NCBI RefSeq assembly: GCF_020010925.1
Contig: NZ_JAGJBZ010000003.1
Span: 62,001-126,000 of the forward strand
DNA from: Streptomyces griseiscabiei
Lineage (GTDB): Bacteria; Actinomycetota; Actinomycetes; Streptomycetales; Streptomycetaceae
Direction: 5' to 3'
Length of the DNA stretch: 64,000 nucleotides
Shown here: piece by piece, positions 33,359-42,038 of the stretch
Layout: the number at the start of each line of letters is the position of its first letter
Numbering within the stretch: the first letter of the stretch is position 1
Position numbers and translations under genes: made by a program
The notes under the pieces: model-generated
Told to the model about the DNA's origin: nothing
The model's database searches: none
The model's input: the letters and a program-made list of their open reading frames with translations, nothing else

Positions 33359-33847
33359 ATGTCCGTTGAGCCGCTGACGACCAGCTACTACACCCACGGA
33401 CGTCTGGCGGAGGTCCGCCGCACCCTGCTGGACGTGTACGCCGACGTGTACGCGGAGGACATCGCCACCGATCCGTTCTTCTCCATGGAGCGGTTCGAGG
33501 AGCGGTTGGAGGCTCATGGGGCGGCCGGTGGGTGGGGGTGTGTCGTCGCTGAGGTCGGGGGTGAAGTGGCCGGCTTCACCTATGGGTTCACGGCGCGCGA
33601 CGACGGGACGACGTTCAAGTTGTGCGAGAACATGCTGCGCGAGAAGTGGCGTAAGCGGGGGATTTCGCAGGTCATGCATGGGGAGTTGGTGGGCCAGCGG
33701 GCGGAGGCGCGGGCTGAGTTGCTGGTGCGGCGGGAGCGGCCGCGGTTGCGGGCGATGTATGAGGGTTGGGGGTATGCGCAGGTAGGGGAGAAGCTGCCGT
33801 TCCCTGACTCGCCGTTGTACGACGTCATGGTTCTCGCTCTGCGCTGA
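33359..33847 (+). CDS. GNAT-family acetyltransferase
   Basis: The 162-residue protein resembles the GNAT fold, with CVVAEVGGEVAGFTYGFT (strands 2-4), the acetyl-CoA loop region ENMLREKWRKRGISQVMHGELV (R-x-x-G-I-type loop) and a C-terminal strand pattern LRAMYEGWGYAQVGEKLPF. It would acetylate a small amine or protein in the cytoplasm. GAGGGG precedes the ATG, and the gene starts 4 bases after the flavoprotein stop, so both are probably co-transcribed with the GntR gene. An octamer repeat tract follows. Confidence 0.88.
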   Translation: MSVEPLTTSYYTHGRLAEVRRTLLDVYADVYAEDIATDPFFSMERFEERLEAHGAAGGWGCVVAEVGGEVAGFTYGFTARDDGTTFKLCENMLREKWRKRGISQVMHGELVGQRAEARAELLVRRERPRLRAMYEGWGYAQVGEKLPFPDSPLYDVMVLALR

Positions 33848-33895
33848 ACCGGGCAGAGCCGATGGGTGGTGACTGAGCAGTGGTCCTGCTGTGGT

Positions 33896-33973
33896 GGTGC
33901 GTCGGTGCGTCGGTGCGTCGGTGCGTCGGTGCGTCGGTGCGTCGGTGCGTCGGTGCGTCGGTGCGTCGGTGCG
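33896..33973. repeat. GGTGCGTC octamer tandem repeat, nine units plus a partial
   Basis: Nine perfect, uninterrupted copies of GGTGCGTC run from 33896 to 33967, followed by a partial copy to 33973. The tract is intergenic, between the GNAT gene and a small membrane protein gene. Perfect identity of all units indicates recent slippage and likely length variation among strains. No spacers separate the units, so it is not a CRISPR array. Confidence 0.95.
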
Positions 33974-34074
33974 CGGCGCGTGTTGCCTACGGCTCGTGAC
34001 ACGATCTTGTTGAAGTGACGATGGTTCAGAGCGCTGGTACTCGCCGCATCCGGGGCGAGGCGGGGGAGATGAGC

Positions 34075-34461
34075 GTGGGAGCGGAACCGTCCGGTACCCC
34101 GAGCCGTCGGCTCAGCGGAATGGGCCTCGGTGTCCTCGTCGGCGGGCTGACCTCAGTGGTGACCATCACTGCGGTGGGGAGGGCATGGGCCGCTTGTGAC
34201 GTGGGCGGCAACGCGGGAGCCAACGGCATGGCTTTGCTGTTTCTGGCGCCTCTCATATGGATTGCCACCGCGGTTCCGTGGGTGATCCTGCACAGCACCC
34301 TCGGGAGACGTCATCGCGGGACAGCGCTGACGTCAGGGCTCGTCCTCACCTTGTGGTTCACCTGGTTCCTTGTCACCTGGCTCGGCATGCCGGACTCCTA
34401 CCCCGCCCCGTTGTGCCCCGGCAACGTCCCACCCTGGTGGCCGGGCTTCATCCCGGCATGA
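34075..34461 (+). CDS. Small integral membrane protein
   Basis: The product has hydrophobic segments at GMGLGVLVGGLTSVVTITAVG, GMALLFLAPLIWIATAVPWVIL and ALTSGLVLTLWFTWFLVTWLGM, and an outer loop with Cys (AACDVGGNAG) and a Trp/Pro-rich end containing another Cys (LCPGNVPPWWPGF). GTG at 34075 was chosen because GGGGGAG lies 6 bases before it; ATG at 34069 or GTG at 34015 are possible. The function is unknown. A G-quadruplex-type sequence follows directly. Confidence 0.65.
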   Translation: MGAEPSGTPSRRLSGMGLGVLVGGLTSVVTITAVGRAWAACDVGGNAGANGMALLFLAPLIWIATAVPWVILHSTLGRRHRGTALTSGLVLTLWFTWFLVTWLGMPDSYPAPLCPGNVPPWWPGFIPA

Positions 34462-34483
34462 CCCACCCCACCCCACCCCACCC
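34462..34483 (-). repeat. CCCCA pentamer tract, G-quadruplex motif on the minus strand
   Basis: The plus strand carries CCCACCCC repeats giving five C-runs of three or four separated by single A. The complementary strand has five G-runs with one-base T loops, the strongest class of G-quadruplex motif. It begins one base after the preceding gene's stop codon. Confidence 0.85.
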
Positions 34484-34607
34484 TGAAGCCCTGACACAAA
34501 CCTTGTAACAGTGCCCGGCTGCTGCTTCACTGTGGCGACTTGTGGGCCGTGCGGCGGTCTCGCAGCTCAGCCGCTGCTGTCATGCCGTCATCGAGGAAGC
34601 GTGAGGC

Positions 34608-35513
34608 ATGAAGGATTCAGCGCTGATCACGGTCGGGTTGCCCGTCGCGCTCGCCGTGATCATGTTCGGTCTCGGGCTCTCGCTCACCACGGACGACTTC
34701 AGGCGCGTGGCCCGTTCGCCGAAGGCGGTCGCGTTCGCGCTGACTGTGCAGATCCTGGTGCTGCCGCTGGTCGCCTTCGGGTTGGTGACGGCCTTCGACA
34801 TGGACCCGTTGCTCGCGGTGGGGGTGATGCTTCTGGCGGCGTCTCCGGGCGGGACCACCGCCAATCTGTTCAGTCATCTGTTCCGCGGGGACGTGGCGTT
34901 CAACATCACGCTCACCGCGATCAATTCCGTGCTGGCGGCCGTCACCATTCCCCTCGTCACCAATCTGGCGATCGGTTACTTCGACGCCGAGGGGGATCTG
35001 GGACTGCAGTTCGGCAAGGTGGTGCAGGTCATCGCCATCGTGCTGATACCGGTCGGCATCGGCATGCTCGTACGGAAACGGTCCGCGGAGTTCGCCGCCC
35101 GAGCCGACCGTCCGGTCCGGGTGTTCTCCATCGCCGTCCTGGTCGCCGTGTCCCTGGCGGCGCTGCTGGGCGAGCGGGAGAATCTCGCCGACTACCTCCG
35201 CCAAGTCGGCCTGGTCACCGGCCTCTTCTGCCTCGCGAGCCTCAGCATCGGCTACGGCGGTGCCAGGGTCCTTCGCCTCAATGAGCCGCAGGCCGTCGCC
35301 AGCGCCATGGAGGTGGGCATCCACAACACCACCGTGGCTCTCACCATCGCGCTGAGCATCCTCGACAGCACCGAGGTGGCCATTCCCAGTGCCGTCTACT
35401 CGGTTCTGATGTACGTCCTGGCGACCGCTTTCGGCTACGCCATCACCCGGCCTCGGTCCCGGACCCGGACCCGGCCCGGGAGCCGCTCGGGAGACCCGTC
35501 GGCGACGGGCTGA
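34608..35513 (+). CDS. Bile acid:sodium symporter-family transporter
   Basis: The 301-residue membrane protein has about nine hydrophobic segments (LITVGLPVALAVIMFGLGLSL, VQILVLPLVAFGLVTAF, VFSIAVLVAVSLAALLG). It carries the family hallmarks LLAASPGGTTANLFSHLFRGD and, in the second half, ASAMEVGIHNTTVALTIALSIL, where conserved E and N side chains bind sodium in this family. The natural substrate in Streptomyces is not known. GTGAGGC precedes the ATG. The C-terminus is Arg/Thr-rich and disordered. Confidence 0.9.
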   Translation: MKDSALITVGLPVALAVIMFGLGLSLTTDDFRRVARSPKAVAFALTVQILVLPLVAFGLVTAFDMDPLLAVGVMLLAASPGGTTANLFSHLFRGDVAFNITLTAINSVLAAVTIPLVTNLAIGYFDAEGDLGLQFGKVVQVIAIVLIPVGIGMLVRKRSAEFAARADRPVRVFSIAVLVAVSLAALLGERENLADYLRQVGLVTGLFCLASLSIGYGGARVLRLNEPQAVASAMEVGIHNTTVALTIALSILDSTEVAIPSAVYSVLMYVLATAFGYAITRPRSRTRTRPGSRSGDPSATG

Positions 35514-35769
35514 GCCGGTCCGACCGGTGTCACCACCGCCTGGCCCCGAGGCGGTCCGCCGTGGCCGCGCGGCGTCCCAGGGCATTCCGGAGGCCGTTGT
35601 TCCCGCAGGTCAACGGGGGTGGATCCGTTCCGGTGGCGGGTACGGGGCGGTGGCTGTTGTGGTGCTTCCCCGGCGTCCTCGAAGCTCTGGACGTCGCCCC
35701 GGCCGAGGCACGACGACCGCCTCGGCACCGGTCCGGCGACGACATCGGGATCAGAGAGAGAAGACGCAC

Positions 35770-36330
35770 ATGAACAGCAAGTTCCTCGTACGCCGTCGCC
35801 CGGGGCTTCGCGCGGCGGCCGTCGGCCTCGTGCTCGCCGTCGGCCTCGGTGCGGCGGCGCAGGTGCCGGCCCAGGCGTCCATCCCGGCCCAGGCGTCCGT
35901 CCAGGCCCCCGCGAAGGCACCCGCCGCAGCGGCGAAGGCCGTCACCGGCACGGCCAAGTCGGTCACCGGTACGCCCGGCCAGGCCGTGACCCGGGTCGCC
36001 GACTTCTACGGCGCGTACATCGACGCGAAGGGCGACTACACGGACCCGGACGTCACGCTGGCCAAGGCCCTCCGCAAGCACTACCTGACGCCCGACTTCG
36101 CCAAGCGGCTCGCGGCCTGGGAGACGAAGAACGGGGCGGACGGCGTCCTGCGCGCCCAGAACGTACCGGCGCGGTGGACGGTCACCGACAACGGCAGCCT
36201 GGGGCACAGCCACGAGGTCGTCGTCACCCTGACCTTCGGCAGCGGGAAGACGACGCAGAAGACCAAGCTCTACGTGCTGGTGGAGCGGTACAACCGCATC
36301 TCCGAGATCGCGACCACGAGCGCCGGCTGA
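35770..36330 (+). CDS. Secreted protein, DUF3828-like domain
   Basis: The 186-residue product has a signal peptide (RRRPGLRAAAVGLVLAVGLGAAAQVPAQA), an Ala/Pro/Lys linker with a repeated PAQAS unit (PAQASIPAQASVQAPAKAP), and a C-terminal domain VTRVADFYGAYIDAKGD, LAKALRKHYLTPDFAKRLAAWE, HSHEVVVTLTFGSGKTTQKTKLYVLVERYNRISEI. The start of that domain (xxFYxxYl ... Yltpxf) recalls DUF3828-type envelope proteins. The role is unknown. The repeat in the linker likely arose by slippage. Confidence 0.7.
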   Translation: MNSKFLVRRRPGLRAAAVGLVLAVGLGAAAQVPAQASIPAQASVQAPAKAPAAAAKAVTGTAKSVTGTPGQAVTRVADFYGAYIDAKGDYTDPDVTLAKALRKHYLTPDFAKRLAAWETKNGADGVLRAQNVPARWTVTDNGSLGHSHEVVVTLTFGSGKTTQKTKLYVLVERYNRISEIATTSAG

Positions 36331-36499
36331 CGCGGAGCCCGCCCGTCCGGCCGGGCGGGGTACCGGCCCCGGTGGAACCATCCCCGCCCGGCCGACGTGC
36401 ACTGAGAGCAGGGCCCGGGACGCGGAACCCCGGGCGGTGACGGGGGAACGACCGGGGGCGGCGGGGATGAGGGGAATGACAGGGAACCACGGGGGGACG

Positions 36500-37729
36500 A
36501 TGCCGATTCCGGACGACGCCGAGGAGTTCGCGGCGTTGCTGCGTCGGCTGAAGGACCGCACCGGCCGGAGTTACGGTTCCCTGGCCCGCCGCGTCGACAT
36601 GAACACCTCCACGCTGTACCGGTACTGCGCGGGCGCGGCGGTGCCGCAGGACTTCGCGCCCGTGGAACGGCTCGCGACCTTCTGCGGCGCGACCGCGCAG
36701 GAGCGGCTCGACCTGCACCGGCTGTGGCTGTCGGCGGTGGCGGCCCGACAGCGGGTGCGTACGGTCGACGCGCCGGCCGAGGCGACCCCGGCCCCCGCCC
36801 CGGACGAGCACTCCCACTCCTCCTCAGCCTCTCCCCACCTCTGGTACCGCCGCCCACGGCGCCTCGTATCCACCGCCGTCGCCACTGCCGTCGCACTGCT
36901 CGCCACCGCCGGTACGTCAGTCCTCCTGTCCGACGACCGCTCCTCCCAGGTGGACACCTCCCACCCCACGAGCCCCCGGACCACCGCCGCCGGAGCCCCC
37001 GGCCGCTCGTCGGAACCGTCAGACCCCTCGGACACGGACACGGACACGGACGCGTACACGAAGCCAGCCGCCGACCTGCCCCTGACCTGGAGCGTCGACC
37101 CCCTGGTCTGGGACAAGGGCTGCGACCACGACTACGTCATCGGCGAGCCGCCCGCGGAGGTGCCGCCCCCTCCGCTGGAGCAGGACGCCGGGGTGTGGGC
37201 GGCCACGCAGGACGCGGTGAACGGGCGGCGGACGAAGGTGCGGATCTCGGTGCAGGGGCGGTCGTCGACGGCCGTGATCCTGGAGGCGCTCCGCGTCCGC
37301 GTCGTCAGCCGTGGCACCCCGGTCCCCGGGAACGCGTACGCGATGGGCCAGGGCTGCGGCAGCGATCTCACGCCCCGCAGCTTCACCGTGAACCTCGACG
37401 TGAACCGCCCCGTCGCGCAGCCCGAGGACGGCACGGACGCCGGTGCCGACGCCGGCGCGGACGGTCAACGCACCATCCCCGCCGTGCACTTCCCCTACCG
37501 CGTCTCCGCCGAGGACCCGGAGGTGCTGCTGGTCGACGCGACGACACAGACCTACGACGCCCGCTGGTACCTCGAACTGGAATGGTCCTCCCAGGGCCGC
37601 ACCGGGACGATCCGCATCGACGACGACGGCCGCCCGTTCCACACCACCGGCATCGAGGGTATGCCGCACTACTGGTACGGCACGAACGACGCCGAGGAGC
37701 GGGCCTGGGTCCCGCTCGACAGCCACTAG
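36500..37729 (+). CDS. Membrane-anchored helix-turn-helix protein
   Basis: The product begins with an XRE-like helix-turn-helix (FAALLRRLKDRTGRSYGSLARRVDMNTSTLYRYCAGAAVPQDFAPVERLATFCGA), then a linker, one membrane segment (LVSTAVATAVALLATAGTSVLLS), an Asp/Thr repeat (SDPSDTDTDTDAYTK) and an outer beta-rich domain with two Cys (KGCDHDYVIG, GQGCGSDL). It could carry a signal from the cell surface to DNA. The ATG at 36500 follows GGGGGG closely; ATG at 36467 and GTG at 36437 are alternatives. It precedes the SLOG-like gene by 28 bases. Confidence 0.75.
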   Translation: MPIPDDAEEFAALLRRLKDRTGRSYGSLARRVDMNTSTLYRYCAGAAVPQDFAPVERLATFCGATAQERLDLHRLWLSAVAARQRVRTVDAPAEATPAPAPDEHSHSSSASPHLWYRRPRRLVSTAVATAVALLATAGTSVLLSDDRSSQVDTSHPTSPRTTAAGAPGRSSEPSDPSDTDTDTDAYTKPAADLPLTWSVDPLVWDKGCDHDYVIGEPPAEVPPPPLEQDAGVWAATQDAVNGRRTKVRISVQGRSSTAVILEALRVRVVSRGTPVPGNAYAMGQGCGSDLTPRSFTVNLDVNRPVAQPEDGTDAGADAGADGQRTIPAVHFPYRVSAEDPEVLLVDATTQTYDARWYLELEWSSQGRTGTIRIDDDGRPFHTTGIEGMPHYWYGTNDAEERAWVPLDSH

Positions 37730-37757
37730 AGCCACTAGCGGGGGAGAACGCCACGCC

Positions 37758-38252
37758 ATGACGACCATCGCGGTGACCGGGCACCTGGACCTGACCGAGG
37801 CGAGTGTGCCGCTGGTGCGGGCGGCGTTGGACGATCTGCTGCGGCCCTACGCCGGGGACGGCGGCCCGCTCGTCGGGGTGTCCTGCATCGCCAAGGGCGC
37901 CGACACCCTCTTCGCGGAGGCCGTGCTCGCCGCAGGGGGACGGCTGGTGGTCGTCGTGCCCTCCCGGGACTACCGCCGCAGCACGGTCGAGCCCGAGCAC
38001 GGCGCCTCCTACGACCTCCTCGTCGAGGCCGCCGAGGAGGTCGTCGCGCTGCCCCACGAGACGTCCGACCCGTACGCGTACGAGGCCGCCAACGCCGTAC
38101 TCATCGAGCGGGCCGACCGCCTCGTCGCCGTATGGGACGGCGCACCGCCCACCGGCAGGGGAGGCGGCACCGCCGACGCCGTCCTCGCGGCACGCGCGGC
38201 CGGCGTCCCCGTGGACGTGGTGTGGCCGGACGGAGCCGCTCGCCGCGGCTGA
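37758..38252 (+). CDS. SLOG-like Rossmann-fold nucleotide-binding protein
   Basis: The 164-residue protein has a first strand with TIAVTGHLDL, then GVSCIAKGADTLFAEAVLAAGGRLVVVVPSRDY and VLIERADRLVAVWDG. This is the pattern of the SLOG superfamily (DprA, LOG/YpsA-like), where GxxxGAD-type loops bind nucleotides or their derivatives. Enzymatic residues cannot be assigned; it could be a sensor or a nucleotide-processing enzyme. GGGGGAGAA precedes the ATG. It is close behind the membrane HTH gene, so they may act together. It is convergent with helR. Confidence 0.8.
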   Translation: MTTIAVTGHLDLTEASVPLVRAALDDLLRPYAGDGGPLVGVSCIAKGADTLFAEAVLAAGGRLVVVVPSRDYRRSTVEPEHGASYDLLVEAAEEVVALPHETSDPYAYEAANAVLIERADRLVAVWDGAPPTGRGGGTADAVLAARAAGVPVDVVWPDGAARRG

Positions 38253-38288
38253 CCACCGCCTCGGCCACGCGCCGTCAGCCACTCGCCC

Positions 38289-40556
38289 TCAGCCGGTCGT
38301 CAGGATGACCAGCCGCTGTGTCGCCCTGGTCATCGCCACATAGTGGTCCACCGCGCCCTCGACGCCCTCGCCGAAGTTCTCCGGGTCGATGAGGACGACC
38401 AGGTCGAATTCGAGGCCCTTGGAGAGTTCGGGGGTGAGGGAGCGGACACGGGGGTTCGTGGGGAGGTGGATCGCGGAGCCGGGGGTGGTGATGACGCAGG
38501 CGATGCCGTCGTCGGTGGCGGAGAGCCAGGTGTCCAGGGTCGTGGTGAGGTCCGAGGCCGGGCCGTGGTGGACCGGGACGCCGTTGGCGCGGATCGAGGT
38601 CGGGACGTTCGCGTCGGGGAGTACGGCGCGGATGACCGGCTCGGCCTCCGTCATGATCTCCTCCGGGGTGCGGTAGTTGATGGTGAGGGAGGAGAGGGTG
38701 ACGCGGTCCAGGCCCACCCGCTTCAGGCGGTCCTGCCAGGACTCCGTGAAACCGTGCCGCGCCTGGGCCCGGTCGCCGACGATCGTGAAGCTGCGGGACG
38801 GGCAGCGCAGCAGCAGCATCTGCCATTCCGCGTCGGTCAGTTCCTGCGCCTCGTCCACGACGATGTGGGCGAACGGGCCCGCCAGCAGGTCGGGGTCGGC
38901 GGTGACGAGTTCGGAGTCGTCGACCAGGCTCACCTGGGCGTCCTCGCCCCGCAACATCGTCACCAGGCCCTCGCCGTCGTCCCCGTCGGCACCGGAGTTG
39001 GAGACCGCCTCGATCAGGTTGTCCACCACCTGGGTCATACGTTCGCGCTGGGCGGCGAGCGTCGCGGCGTGGCGGCGTTTGCGGCGGGCGGTCTCCGGGT
39101 CGCCGAGGCGCTGCCGGGCCGCGTCGAGAAGGGGCAGGTCGGACGTCGTCCAGGCCCGCGGCTCCTCGCGCTGGAGGAGCCGGACCTCGTCACGGCTCAG
39201 CCAGGGGGCGCACAGGCGCAGATACGCCGGTACCGTCCACAGGTCCCCGACCAGGTCCGCCGCCTCCAGGAGGGGCCAGGCCCGGTTGAAGGCCGTGACC
39301 AGGTCCCGGTTCTGCAGGAGGGCCCGGCGGAGGAGGGCGGGGGGTACGACCGTCTCCGCGTCCGGGTCCGCGCCGGGGGCGGCGGCCGCGGCCCCCGCCT
39401 CGTGCTTGTCCGTCAGGATCGTGAGGAGTTCCTCCCAGACCTGGTGGCGGGCCTCGTTGTGCGGGGTGCCGGGCTCCGCCGCCTCGAAGGCCGCGGTCCA
39501 GTCGGCGGCGGTCAGCCGGATGTCGGACCACGGCGTCGTGACCGTCATGCCCTGGGCCGGCGGCTCCTCGTAGAAGCGGACGGCCTTCTCGATCCCGGCC
39601 ACCAGCGCCGCCGACGACTTCAGGCGCGCGACCTCCGGGTCCGGCTCCACGCCGGCCGCCGCGCCCTCCTCGACCAGGTCGCGCAGGATGCACGTCTGCA
39701 CACCGTCCTCGCCGAGGCTCGGGAGGACGTCGGCGACGTAGGAGAGGTACGGGCGGTGCGGGCCGACGAAGAGGACGCCGCCCCGGCGGTGGCCGAGGCG
39801 GGGGTCGGCGTGCAGGAGGTACGCGGAACGGTGCAGGGCCACGACCGTCTTGCCGGTGCCGGGGCCGCCGTCGACCACCAGGGCGCCGCGTGAACCGGCG
39901 CGGATGATCGCGTCCTGGTCGGCCTGGATGGTGCCGAGGACGTCCCGCATGCGCTCCGAGCGGTTGGCGCCCAGGCTGGCGATGAACGCGGACTGGTCGT
40001 CGAGGGCGGCGGTGCGGTGGTGGTCGGCGCGGTCGTCCAGTTCGGACGCGGAGAAGACCTCGTCCCAGTAGTCGTTGATACGGCCGTTCGCCCAGCGGTA
40101 GCGGCGGCGGCTGGCCAGGCCCATCGGGTTGGCGTGGGTCGCGCCGAAGAAGGGCTCGGCGGCCGGGGAGCGCCAGTCGATCAGCAGACGGCGGCCCGTG
40201 GTGCTGTCGGTGAGGCCCAGACGGCCCACGTGGACGGGGTTCTCCGGGTCGTCCGCACTCACCATGTGACCGAGGCAGAGGTCCAGGCCGAAGCGGCGCA
40301 GGGTGCGCAGCCGGGCGGTCAGCCGGTGGATCTCCGTGTCACGGTCCATCGCCGCCCGGCCCATGCCGCCGGGGGCCCTGCGGGCGGCGTCCAGCTGGGC
40401 CGACACCTCGGCGATCGACTCTTCGAGGCACCGCGCGAGCGCCGCGAAGTGCCGCTCGTCGGCGGCGATCAGGGCCGGGTCGGCCTTGGCGGAGAGACGG
40501 TCGGGGAGGGCGAAGGCGGTGCCGGGGGTGGTGGGGTGGGTGGCCGGGGGGTTCAT
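38289..40556 (-). CDS. helR: HelR-like RNA polymerase-associated helicase (HelD family)
   Basis: The 755-residue UvrD/Rep-type protein has an N-terminal coiled coil (RHFAALARCLEESIAEVSAQLDAARR), Walker A GGPGTGKTVVAL (Lys near residue 236), Walker B HIVVDEAQELTDAEW, and motifs GDRAQARHG and TRATQRLVIL at the C-terminus. HelD proteins remove stalled RNA polymerase. The actinobacterial HelR branch displaces rifamycins from RNA polymerase and is controlled by the RAE. This gene follows rgt on the same strand with an RAE at the head of the pair, which supports HelR over a housekeeping HelD. ATG at 40556 has GGAG upstream. Confidence 0.88.
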   Translation of the reverse strand: MNPPATHPTTPGTAFALPDRLSAKADPALIAADERHFAALARCLEESIAEVSAQLDAARRAPGGMGRAAMDRDTEIHRLTARLRTLRRFGLDLCLGHMVSADDPENPVHVGRLGLTDSTTGRRLLIDWRSPAAEPFFGATHANPMGLASRRRYRWANGRINDYWDEVFSASELDDRADHHRTAALDDQSAFIASLGANRSERMRDVLGTIQADQDAIIRAGSRGALVVDGGPGTGKTVVALHRSAYLLHADPRLGHRRGGVLFVGPHRPYLSYVADVLPSLGEDGVQTCILRDLVEEGAAAGVEPDPEVARLKSSAALVAGIEKAVRFYEEPPAQGMTVTTPWSDIRLTAADWTAAFEAAEPGTPHNEARHQVWEELLTILTDKHEAGAAAAAPGADPDAETVVPPALLRRALLQNRDLVTAFNRAWPLLEAADLVGDLWTVPAYLRLCAPWLSRDEVRLLQREEPRAWTTSDLPLLDAARQRLGDPETARRKRRHAATLAAQRERMTQVVDNLIEAVSNSGADGDDGEGLVTMLRGEDAQVSLVDDSELVTADPDLLAGPFAHIVVDEAQELTDAEWQMLLLRCPSRSFTIVGDRAQARHGFTESWQDRLKRVGLDRVTLSSLTINYRTPEEIMTEAEPVIRAVLPDANVPTSIRANGVPVHHGPASDLTTTLDTWLSATDDGIACVITTPGSAIHLPTNPRVRSLTPELSKGLEFDLVVLIDPENFGEGVEGAVDHYVAMTRATQRLVILTTG

Positions 40557-40676
40557 CTCAAGAGCTCCGAACGTCGTCTTCTGTCTGATCCGCATACTTC
40601 CGGGTGGCCGCGCCGCCGTGTCGCCGGCCGTGCTGCCGTGTCGTCGGCCGCGCCGCAGGGTCGCCGCGCTTCCGGG

Positions 40677-41981
40677 TCACGGGGCGTACTCGTCGAAGAG
40701 CCGCCGCGCCGCTCTCGACGCCCCGTCCGGCTCGACCAGCCCCGCCACCTCCGCCGCCCGCTCCCGCGTCTCGGGCGCCAGCGCCATCTTCAGCGCCGCC
40801 GACAGGGACTCGAACGCCGGGGTCGGTCCGTCGTGCGCCACACCGATGCCCAGCTCGGCGACCCTGCGCGCGAAGTACGGCTGGTCCCCGCCCTGCGCCA
40901 CCACCACCTGGGGCGCGCCCGCCCACGTCGCCGTGGTCGTCGTACCCGCGCCACCGTGGTGGACGACGGCGGCGACACGGCGGAAGAGCGCGTGGTGATT
41001 GGCCTCGCCGAGGACGAAGCAGTCGGCGCGGCCGTCCCGGACCTCGCGGCCGTCCCGGACCTCGCGGCCCTCCCCGCCCTCCCGGCCGTCGACGACCCCC
41101 AGCTCGGCCCAGCCCCGGGAGACGATCGCCCGGCGGCCCTGCGCGCGGACGGCCTCGACGGACGCCCGGGCGACCTCCGCCGAGCCACCGATCGCGCCGC
41201 CACCGAGCACCATGCTGCCGAAGCCGATGTACACCGGCGGCGCCCCGGCGTCCAGGAACGTCAACAGCCCGGCCGGCAACGGGCGTTCGTCCGGCACGAT
41301 CCACGTACCGGTCTGTACGACGTCGGGGCTGGAGGGGCCCCACGGATCCAGCACCGGATCCGTCGCCAGCCACGGCCGCCGCGTGAAGACGTGATCGCGC
41401 AGGCCCGTGCCCCGTCCCTCAGCCCCCTCCAGCGGCGGCAGCCCGACCGACGCCCGATGATCGTCGTACACCTCACCGAACAACGCGTCCGCGCTCCCCG
41501 CGTCGAACTCCCACAGCGCCCGGTTGTCGGTCACGCCCACCGGCAACGGCCGCCCCGGCCGCGGCATCGGCGGATGGTGCGGCGACGGCAGGGACACGGA
41601 CTGGAAGCTCGCGTACACGTACGGGAGGTCCAGCTTCTCGGCCACGGACCGCACGCAGGCCGCGGCGGGCAGCAGTCCGCTCGCCACCAGCACATCGCAC
41701 CCCTCCGCGGCCCTGGCGACCGTGTCGAACTCCGCGAGGAGTTCGGCCGCGCGCCGGGGCACGCCTTCCGGCCCCGGCGGTGTCGCCCCGGTCATCAGGG
41801 CGCGCACCGGCCGGCCGAACGGCACCAGCGGTACGTCCACGTCGGCCAGCCGCCGCGCGAACTCCTCGTCCGGCGGCGCGCACACCCGCACCTCGGCACC
41901 GAGTCCACGCAGCCGGACGGCGAGTCCGACCAGCGGCTCGACGCCCCCGCGCGAGTCGTAGTTGGCCAACAGCACACGCAT
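40677..41981 (-). CDS. rgt: Rifampin-type glycosyltransferase (Rgt-like, MGT family)
   Basis: The 434-residue GT-B enzyme has an acceptor half (MRVLLANYDSRGGVEPLVGLA, VCAPPDEEFARRL) and a donor half with GFGSMVLGG and the signature VVHHGGAGTTTTATWAGAPQVVVAQGGDQPYFARRVAELGIG that binds the UDP-sugar. Known RAE-linked enzymes of this family transfer a sugar to a hydroxyl of rifamycin and inactivate it. The RAE 58 bases upstream argues for the same substrate. ATG at 41981 has GGGGGCG at proper spacing. An 18-bp tandem duplication inside the gene adds a repeated REVRDG loop. helR follows on the same strand. Confidence 0.87.
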   Translation of the reverse strand: MRVLLANYDSRGGVEPLVGLAVRLRGLGAEVRVCAPPDEEFARRLADVDVPLVPFGRPVRALMTGATPPGPEGVPRRAAELLAEFDTVARAAEGCDVLVASGLLPAAACVRSVAEKLDLPYVYASFQSVSLPSPHHPPMPRPGRPLPVGVTDNRALWEFDAGSADALFGEVYDDHRASVGLPPLEGAEGRGTGLRDHVFTRRPWLATDPVLDPWGPSSPDVVQTGTWIVPDERPLPAGLLTFLDAGAPPVYIGFGSMVLGGGAIGGSAEVARASVEAVRAQGRRAIVSRGWAELGVVDGREGGEGREVRDGREVRDGRADCFVLGEANHHALFRRVAAVVHHGGAGTTTTATWAGAPQVVVAQGGDQPYFARRVAELGIGVAHDGPTPAFESLSAALKMALAPETRERAAEVAGLVEPDGASRAARRLFDEYAP

Positions 41982-42038
41982 CGAAACGCCCCCGGTTCTC
42001 GTCGACAGTGGCTCAGGCCGAGGATTCTGCGGCACCAC

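Noticed and set aside
33896..33973. Octamer array as a CRISPR or att-site array
   Set aside because: The units are contiguous with no spacers, and no cas or integrase gene is present.
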